This document shows positions 20,082 to 28,500 of a stretch of 64,000 nucleotides of DNA, piece after piece. Source of the stretch: Clostridium bowmanii. Its GTDB lineage: Bacteria > Bacillota > Clostridia > Clostridiales > Clostridiaceae. The notes beneath the pieces are model-generated. The model was not told the DNA's origin. It worked only from the letters and a program-made list of their open reading frames with translations, and made no database searches. The translations under genes were made by a program, and so were the position numbers. Location: the NCBI RefSeq assembly GCF_018861315.1, contig NZ_JAHLDL010000008.1, forward strand, positions 1 to 64,000, given 5' to 3'. Positions within the stretch are counted from its first letter, which is position 1. Every line of letters begins with the position of its first letter.

Positions 20082-20322
20082 GTATGCAATTTCTCCGGAG
20101 TGACTTGCAACAAGAAACGATACAACTATTAAATTCGATTTTTAAAATTCTTCTTTTGCTTATATTAAATCCTCGTAATGCCGCCAGGACGGCGGCATAG
20201 CGAACCCGAGCCAGGACGGCGAGTGTAAGCGCTAGAGGATTTTATATAATCAAAAGATTAGAATTTGTAAATCGAATTTCTAGTTTGGAGTTCGTTTGCA
20301 AGGCCCGCAGGAAATTTCATAC
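20082..20322 (-). repeat. Stop-codon-proximal palindromic element, copy 1 (after trpS)
   Basis: About 241 bp with terminal inverted repeats GTATGCAATTTC / GAAATTTCATAC. The next arms are CTTGCAACAAGAA and its counterpart GTTCGTTTGCAAG, then AATTCGATTT... / AAATCGAATT. The core holds two GC-rich hairpins: GCCGCC-AGGAC-GGCGGC and GCC-AGGAC-GGC. It begins 5 nt after the trpS stop. Three relatives occur in the window. Confidence 0.8.
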
Positions 20323-20327
20323 TTTCT

Positions 20328-21326
20328 CTACCTAGGTATAAATCCTATCTTCTTTTGCATTTTTCGAAGCGTTTTATTAGCAACATAATTAGCCTTTTCA
20401 GAACCTTTTTTATAAATTCCTTCTAAATAAGCTTTATTAGCTGTATATTCCACAATCTTCTTTTGTATTGGTTCAAGCTCCGCTACTATTGCTTCTGCTA
20501 CATCTTTTTTAAATTGAGAATATCCTAGCCCTTTATATTTCTCTTCAATTTCTTCTATAGAAATACCAGTTATAGTGGTTAGAATAGTCATTAAGTTCTT
20601 AACACCTAATTGCTGCTCATTATAAGCAACTACCCCTAAGCTATCTGTAACTGCCCTATTTACTTTCTTTCTTATAACCTCAGGTGGATCCATTATTAAA
20701 ATAAAACCATTAACATTTTCTCCCGATTTAGACATTTTTTTATTTGGTTCTTGTAAGTCCATTATCTTAGCCCCTAGTTTAGCTATATAAGGCTCAGGTA
20801 TTACAAAGGTGTCACTATATAATCTATTGAATCTTTCCCCTATATCCCTAGCGATTTCTAAATGTTGCTGCTGATCTTTTCCTACAGGTACTAAATCAGT
20901 TTGATATAATAAAATATCGGCTGCCATTAGCACTGGATAGTTAAATAAGCCCGCGGATATATTTCCTCCACTATTCTTAGATTTTTCTTTATATTGAGTC
21001 ATTCGACTTAATTCTCCCATGTAAGTAGAGCAAGTTAAAAGCCAAGCAGCTTCACTATGAGCTGGAACATGTGATTGAATAAACATTGTGTTTTTCTCAG
21101 GGTCAATGCCTGAAGCTAAATAAATAGCTAACATTTCTAAGGTTCTTCTCCTTAAATCCTTTGGTTCCTGCTTTACTGTAATGGCATGCAAATCCACAAC
21201 ACAAAAATAGCATTCATATTCTTCTTGTAATTTGACCCAATTTTTTATTGCCCCTAAATAATTTCCTAGTGTTAGGTCACCAGAAGGTTGGATTCCACTA
21301 AATATTACTTTTTTATTGCCTTCCAA
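20328..21326 (-). CDS. trpS: Tryptophanyl-tRNA synthetase
   Basis: This is a class I synthetase of 332 residues. FSGIQPSGDLTLGNYLGA carries the HIGH-type signature (LGN), and the catalytic loop is KMSKS (about residue 194). The GKDQQQH and DLQEPNKKMSKS blocks are characteristic of bacterial TrpRS. I place the start at a TTG (21326), 9 nt after GGAG, giving MEGNKKVIFSG. The ATG at 21335 abuts the Shine-Dalgarno directly. It is regulated by the upstream T-box, and its 3' end is followed at once by the palindromic element. Confidence 0.96.
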   Translation of the reverse strand: MEGNKKVIFSGIQPSGDLTLGNYLGAIKNWVKLQEEYECYFCVVDLHAITVKQEPKDLRRRTLEMLAIYLASGIDPEKNTMFIQSHVPAHSEAAWLLTCSTYMGELSRMTQYKEKSKNSGGNISAGLFNYPVLMAADILLYQTDLVPVGKDQQQHLEIARDIGERFNRLYSDTFVIPEPYIAKLGAKIMDLQEPNKKMSKSGENVNGFILIMDPPEVIRKKVNRAVTDSLGVVAYNEQQLGVKNLMTILTTITGISIEEIEEKYKGLGYSQFKKDVAEAIVAELEPIQKKIVEYTANKAYLEGIYKKGSEKANYVANKTLRKMQKKIGFIPR

Positions 21327-21354
21327 AATAATCATCTCCTACATAAAATAAATA

Positions 21355-21615
21355 AAAAAAAAGCCCTATGGATAAATCCATAGGGCGTAATTACACGGTA
21401 CCACCTAATACTTAGAAGCTATATTAAAGCTTCCACTCAAACAGATACACTAACGATATCCTACCTTTATAACGTAAGGCTTACGTCAAGGACTACTTAC
21501 TTCATCCCGAGTCTTAGAGACCCATTCAATTTAAACATAATTATCGTAATCCCACCATCTACGACTCTCTAAAAATTTGTTTTCAAATTTACTTACTTCC
21601 CATCAACGACTTTAA
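21355..21615 (-). promoter_or_regulatory. T-box leader (tryptophan) with terminator, upstream of trpS
   Basis: On the minus strand TTAGGTGGTACCGTG (about 21393-21407) is the T-box. It is followed by the terminator GCCCTATGGATTTATCCATAGGGC and a T run (21357-21386). Stem I carries AGTAAGTA, AGAGAG and a GGTGGG distal-loop-like segment. The specifier is UGG (Trp) at 21522-21524, in the context ATTGAATGGGTC. Confidence 0.9.
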
Positions 21616-21690
21616 CATTATTAATAAATTAAAATGTATTGTGATAATTATATGCTTATTGACTTAAACTGTCAATAATAGTTTTTGATT

Positions 21691-22065
21691 TTATGCCTTC
21701 CAAAGACCATGTAAATTACAATATTCGCGTACGAATAAAATTTCTTCATCTAGTTTAAATTCTGCTACTGGTTTTTCACCTGGTTTTAAATATTTTCTGT
21801 ACACTTTATTTTCTGTATGTACTTCAATAAATTCAATATGATGATCTTCTGTCATTGGATGTTCAACTGCTCCAACAGTAACTTTAATTCCACCTTCTAT
21901 TTTTTCAACTACTGGAACATGTTTTTCAACTGCTGCATCTTGAGTATTTTCTACTTTAAGTGTCATTGGTTTTCCACAACAAACTAAAGTTCCTCCAGAA
22001 TTATGAACCACTTCAACTATATTACCACATATTTCACATTTGTAAATTTGTCTTAATTCAGTCAT
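21691..22065 (-). CDS. dfx: Desulfoferrodoxin (superoxide reductase)
   Basis: This 124-residue protein has an N-terminal desulforedoxin-type Fe(Cys)4 site (CEICG at residues 10-14 and CCGKP at 29-33). The C-terminal neelaredoxin domain holds the histidine/cysteine iron site, with KHVPVVE, EHPMTEDHHIEFIEV and REYCNLHGLW. It reduces superoxide to peroxide without making oxygen, as is usual in anaerobes. AAGGAGGAATAAAA precedes the ATG. It is monocistronic, lying between the trpS leader and a divergent small gene. Confidence 0.95.
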   Translation of the reverse strand: MTELRQIYKCEICGNIVEVVHNSGGTLVCCGKPMTLKVENTQDAAVEKHVPVVEKIEGGIKVTVGAVEHPMTEDHHIEFIEVHTENKVYRKYLKPGEKPVAEFKLDEEILFVREYCNLHGLWKA

Positions 22066-22328
22066 TTTTATTCCTCCTTAAAATTTAGAAATTTATGAAA
22101 CTAATTGTTCTATTTAATTTGTAATAGTTATTTATTGATAACTACTATAACTATATATATTCTACATCTTTTTAAATTTTCCTCTATTAAATTGTGAACT
22201 TTTAGTTACTATATATTCTTAAGTGATCTACCTATTATATTCATAATACCTTTTAACTAATATTACCTTCATTTTTTTCTCTATTCTGTGGAACACTAAA
22301 TAATATAAAAATAAAGGGAGGCAAAAAT

Positions 22329-22538
22329 ATGATTAAACCTATAACAAACCATTATGCACCTCACCAAAGAGATTTTTATGATGTAGAACCAAGTGACATA
22401 AGATCTTATTCCGAAAATGATTCTACCATGCTTCCAGATCCAGTAACTGACCCTATAGTTGCTATGAATATATCTAATATGGAATTTGATTATACTTATT
22501 ATGGTGGAGAAGAACTTTATGATGATATAGATGACTAA
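22329..22538 (+). CDS. Small acidic protein of unknown function
   Basis: This 69-residue protein is rich in Asp, Glu, Pro and Tyr (MIKPITNHYAPHQRDF..., ending YTYYGGEELYDDIDD). There is no signal peptide, membrane segment or cysteine. AAAGGGAGGCAAAAAT precedes the ATG and a strong terminator follows, so it looks like a genuine expressed gene. I do not recognise the family. The 260 bp before it hold no other feature I can name. Confidence 0.6.
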   Translation: MIKPITNHYAPHQRDFYDVEPSDIRSYSENDSTMLPDPVTDPIVAMNISNMEFDYTYYGGEELYDDIDD

Positions 22539-22545
22539 TTTTTGA

Positions 22546-22585
22546 AAAAGCAGATGACTTCTTTTTAGAAGTCATCTGCTTTTTT
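22546..22585. terminator. Shared convergent terminator
   Basis: GCAGATGACTTC / GAAGTCATCTGC forms a 12-bp stem flanked by an A run and a T run. It lies between the small acidic gene and the end of the convergent giant gene. Confidence 0.9.
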
Positions 22586-25500
22586 AAATTATAACCTCTA
22601 CTTTATGCACTCCATCAATAAATGGTACCAGCGCATCACTACATAGCTGACCATCAAGCCAAATTCCTTTTTCTCCCTTACGTTTAACCTGGATCACATA
22701 CTCAAAATTATCTTTTTTATAAATAATTTCATAGTCTGACCAATCCTCTGGCACACAGGGTTCAATAGTAAAGCCTTTTCCCTCCTTTAGTTTAAACCCT
22801 AAAATAGCTTCTATTCCTGTTGTATACATCCATCCTGAGGTTCCAGTATACCAACTCCACCCACCTCTTCCTACATGTGGCTCTTTTCCATAAACATCAG
22901 CAGTCATTACATAGGGCTCTGTTTTATATCTCTCACAGTCAAGCAAAGTTTTTGTATGATTAATAGGATTTATCATGTTGTACAACTTGGTAGCCTTATT
23001 ACCTTTGCCAAGTTTAGCAAAGGCGAGAATAACCCAAGTTGCAGCATGTGTATATTGACCTCCATTTTCTCTAACTCCAGGTACATATCCTTTTATATAA
23101 CCTGGTTCCAACGTAGATTTGTTAAAAGGTGGAGTTAAAAGTAAGATCATTCCATCATCTTCTTTTATTAAATACTTTTCTAAGGACTTCATAGCCTCTG
23201 CTGCTCTTTCACTATTTGCAGCTCCTGATATAACTGCCCAAGATTGAGCTAAAGAATCTATCTTACATTCTTCATTTTTAGATGTTCCCAGGGCTGTACC
23301 ATCATCAAAGTATGCTCTCCTATACCAATTACCATCCCATGCATTTTCCTCTAGATTAACCCTTATATACTCTTGCATCTCAGCATATTTTTCTAGTCTA
23401 ACCTCATCCTTTTTATATGTGCACGCTTTCGTGAAATTCTCTAGTATATTATATAAGAACCATCCAAGCCATACACTTTCACCTTTTCCCTTGTTACCCA
23501 CGGTACTCATTCCATCATTCCAATCTCCACTTCCCATTAATGGAATGTTATGAGGACCAAATTTAAGGGCTTTATCTATGGCTTTTATACAGTGTTCATA
23601 TATACTTCCTGTAAAATCTGACCTGGCGGATATGCTGTACCTTTCATCTTCCCCTTCGGCCAGAGGTGCATCTATTAAATATTGTGCCCCAACATCTAGA
23701 ATAGCAAAATCTCCTGTGTTTTTTATATAATCCATAGTGACAAAGGGTAGCCATAATAAATCATCAGAAAACCTAGTTCTTATTCCGCTGTCTACAATTG
23801 GATGCCACCAATGCTGAACGTCGCCTTCCACAAATTGTCTTGAAGCACTATATAGAATTTGTTTTTTAGTCATTCCCGGTTCTAAATAGTTTAAAGGCAT
23901 AACATCTTGAAGCTGATCTCTAAACCCATAAGCTCCACCCGATTGATAAAATGCAGTCCTTGCCCATAACCTACACACTACAGTTTGATACATTAACCAT
24001 CCATTAAGCATTAAGTCCATGCTCTTATCTGGAGTCTTAACCTGTACTGTATGAAGTAACTTATTCCAGTAATTTTTAACTACTTCCAATTCCCTATCAA
24101 CTCTTTCAAAATTTTCAAATTCGACCACAGCATTATTAATGCTATCTAAATCTTCATTTTCACCTAGCATCGCTACAAGTTCTATCTCCATATTAGGTTC
24201 TAAGTGAATTTTTGTTGTAACTACTAGGCAGGGATCTAGACCAGCTCCTACATTATTTGACATTCTTGTTCTCTTTAGTGCATGTGGAGACTCTACACTT
24301 CCTCCTCTACCTAAAAACTCACCTTTATCACCAGTAAAGCACTGATCTACTCCCCCAAATAATTTTAAGAAAGCATTTAATTTACCAAAGTTCTGACTGT
24401 AACTATTTGTAGCATATATATATTTTTTTTCTTCATTCAAATAAGTAACAACGTGCTCAGCAGTATGCTGAGGCACAACACCCATTACAAGCTCTGCATA
24501 GTAGGTTACACTTATATCTCGAGCAATCTCACAATTATTAACAAGTTTTATTTTGCATAGCTTAAGGTTATGCTTCATTGGAACAAACATAGTTATTTCA
24601 CCCATAATTCCAAAAGCCTCATGTTTGAAATTTGAATATCCAAATCCATGCTGGATCAAATACTCTCCACCATCCCTTATAGGCTTAGGTGTAATACTCC
24701 ACACATTACCAAAGGTATCGTCTCTTAAATATATAGCTTCTGAAGGCTCATCACTCACCCAATCATTGGACCAAGTAGTAATTTTATTTTCACGACTATT
24801 GAGATGCCAAGTATATGCCGCTCCACATTCGGACACATGGAATCCAAAATCACCATTTGAAATCACATTTATCCAAGGTGCTGGGGTATTATTAAAATTT
24901 TTAAGTAAAATAGTATAGTTTTCATTTTCTACATCAAATCCTCCTAAGTCATTAAAATATTCTAATGGCTTCATATCAAACTTATGAGGTTTATAGGTTA
25001 ATGTATTTTCTACAGTCTTAAGTAATGGCTGTTCTTCTGTTTCGCCCTCATTCTTATTTTTAGATATTAATAGGTCTTTAGAGGCATCTATGACTATTCT
25101 AGCTATAGCTATCAACAAATCTATATCTTCCTCCGCCATAGTAGCCATATTGAAAATAAAGAGTCCTCCTGGTTTATTCTCTTTATCCCTTAAGTGACTA
25201 CTGCCTACTAAATCTTTAATGTCAGTTTGTAGCGGTTGATCATATGCAATCTTTTGAAGATTTATTATTACCAAATCACACTTCAGTCCTTTTAAACCTA
25301 AGTACTCATGTGCATTTAAAAGTTGGCGAACTCGCTCTCTATCTTTGCTCTCACGAACTATGAGTAGCATTATAGGTAAATCTCCTGAAATACCATATTG
25401 CCAAAGAGTAGATTGCCCCTTCTTTACCTTTTTTATATATTCTTCTCTATCTTTAAAAGTAGAATTTAAAAACAAAATTTTAGAAGCCATTACTTGGTAT

Positions 25501-28500
25501 AAATTTGCTTGGGTAGATTTTATGCCTAAATATTTCATTTCCACCTGAGTATGGCTCCAAGCCAGTTCAAACATTCTATTCACATTGTGAAGTTCACTAT
25601 ATTTCTTAGCTAAAATAATTACTTCTGCTCTACTACTCGCTATTGAAGTAGTGAAGGCTATAATGCATGTTCCACCAGGTTTTATCTTAACTCTTCTTCT
25701 TATGCTTATTATAGGATCCAGAACTGCTCCCACAGTATTAGATAAAATCGAGTCTTGCTTCATACTTGCAGGGTGTGTTACATTTTCACCACGCCCTATA
25801 AAATTAGCTCTACTGGTCTCATATTGAACAGTTCCTATTGTAGTTCCCTCAGTTGCAACAGTTTGCATAAGCCAAAGTTGTATGTCACCCTTACTTCTAA
25901 CTCTTCTTGTTGCCAATATACAGGTAGGATTATCAATATACTCTGTTTTTACAAATAGGTTTCCAAAAGCTGGATGAACTATATCTGCATCATAATGAGC
26001 TAAAGTTACTTCTAAATAACTAGTTATTTCTATACTTTTGCTCATCGTTCCATGATTTGTAATAGTTACTCTTCTTACCTCTGAATCATCCTCTGTAGAC
26101 ACGGTGACTTCTGTATGAGTAGTAATATTATTATCACCCCTTGTAAATTCAGCTTTATCTAAGGAGAAGGTAACTTCATAGCTATCTCCCTCACTCTTAC
26201 AAGGTTCATAAGCCGCGCTAAAGTACTCATTTTCATGCACATCTTTGATATATATGAACATACCTGTATTGTCTTTAGTAACATCTTCTTTCCATCTGTA
26301 AATCATAGTTCTATCTCTTAACGCATACCCAGCTCCACTATTAGAAATCATTAACGAATAACTTCCATTTGAAATTAAATGTGTTTCTGGTGACTCTGTA
26401 ATTGCTGAAGTATATTTTCTAACTATAATCTTTTGTTTTCCCATGCTAGTGTCTGATGCATTAAATTTATGTTCTCTATCATACACTATTCTTTTAGAAA
26501 CTTTTTCTTGAAGCAATAATTCTGTGGCTTTTACCTTTGGCAGATTATGAAATCTCTTTTGAAGAATATTATTTAGTAACACATTGTCTAAAGCCATTAA
26601 GCTCATTCCTTCATGATGAATCATAAAACACTTAATAATAGCCTTAGATTCGTCACTCGGCATTCTGTTTTTTGTGTAATCTACAGCTTCATAAAACCCA
26701 TAAATTCCTTCTAAGCCTTCCTCAGCAAGTTTTTGAAGATTATCATAAGCCCCTCTAAAATCCGTTTGAAGTGCCATAACAGTAGCATATGGGGAGACAA
26801 CTAGTTCATTGGCTAGACCTCTCTTTAATCCTACTCCAGCTATCCCAAATGCCTTATATTGATAATTTAAGTTTATATCGAAATTATAAAATGCTGATTC
26901 AGATATTCCAAAAGGAACCCCTCTCTCGCTGCAATATCTTATTTGTGCCTGCGTTACAGCTTTATAAGTTTCATCTAGCATTGTGCCTGGGTAATTTTTC
27001 ATTATAAGTAAAGGCATAAGATATTCAAACATGGTTCCGCTCCAAGAAACTAATCCCTTACCTTTTCCCATAAGAGTCATTGATCTACCAAGCTTAAACC
27101 AATGCTTTTTAGGAACATCCCCCTTTGCTATAGCAACAAAGCTAGCCTGCCTTGACTCAGAAGCTAATAAATCATAATAACTCTTACCTAGATTATCATT
27201 CTCAACATCATATCCAATACTAAATAATCCTCTTTCTTCATCGTATAGCATTTTAAAGTCCGTAGCTTCTGCCATAGAATTTAATCTTTCTTTTAAATTC
27301 TCTATTCTATTAATAATCATTTGAGATTTTTCTTTTGTATTTTCTAACAAGATTTTCAATTCTTCTAAAGACTCATCATCTTTTAAATTATTATTTAGCA
27401 TTCTTAATATATTAGTTATTTTTTCTGGAATACCATTTAAAGCTGTTTTTTCTAATAGTTCTCTTAAGGAATTAGCAATATCTAAACTAGATTTTTCTTG
27501 AAGTACGAACTCAGACCAAGGAAAAAGCTCATTTATTTCCTCTAAATATCCATCCACATCATTTTTAAGTTTTTTATTCCAATATAAATCCACTTTCGTT
27601 CCAATTTTTTGTACTTCAATTATTTTATTTGCTAAATCTATAAGCAAAGCTTTCCAATAACTAAAACCTACTTTATCTTTATCAATGTCCGCTATTAACC
27701 CATGGTATATTTCACTCACTCCTGTGACTACTTCTATTTCTTTACTAGCTAGCCTCATTGTATCTTGCAAACCCTTAGCTTGCTTAAGGTTAAATACTGG
27801 TTGACTCAAATACTCCTCTAACGACTCTGCAGCTAACCACAGATAACCAACTAAATTCCCACTATCAACCGTGGAAACATATCTAGGGTAAAGTGGAGTC
27901 TTGCTTTTAGTATCATACCAATTATAAAAATGTCCTTTGTAAGTTGCCATATTTTCTAATGAAGTCATTATATTACTTAATCTACTTACGGTATCTACGA
28001 TTCCTATATATCCTAAATCATAGGCGACTAAATTTGAAGTCAAATCCATACCCATATCCGTTGGTGAAGTTCTATGCGCTATACCATTAGGTGGATCTTC
28101 TTGATAATTATCTGGTCCAAGCCAATTATCTTCATCATTTATAAAATCCTCAAAATAGGCCCAAGTTTTCCTACCTATTTTCCTTAAAAAAACCTCCTCT
28201 TCTTCCTTAATTTCATAAGTTTCTAAGCCTCTATCATGGCTTATAATATAAGCAACTAGAGGGCTTAGAAACCAAAGAGTACAAGATGGTATACTAATAA
28301 ATCCAATACTCATGCTTCTATTAAATGCTAAGAATAAAATAAAAAGTGAAATGGCACTACCCATCCACATAGAAGCTATAAAATCCTTAAGTTCTTTCCC
28401 TAATTTAATTTCCACATCTGCTGCTGTCTGCCACTCTAACATATTTTTCTTGCTTACTAACAATCTATATAAAGTTCTAATAATGGCATCTAGCATCAAG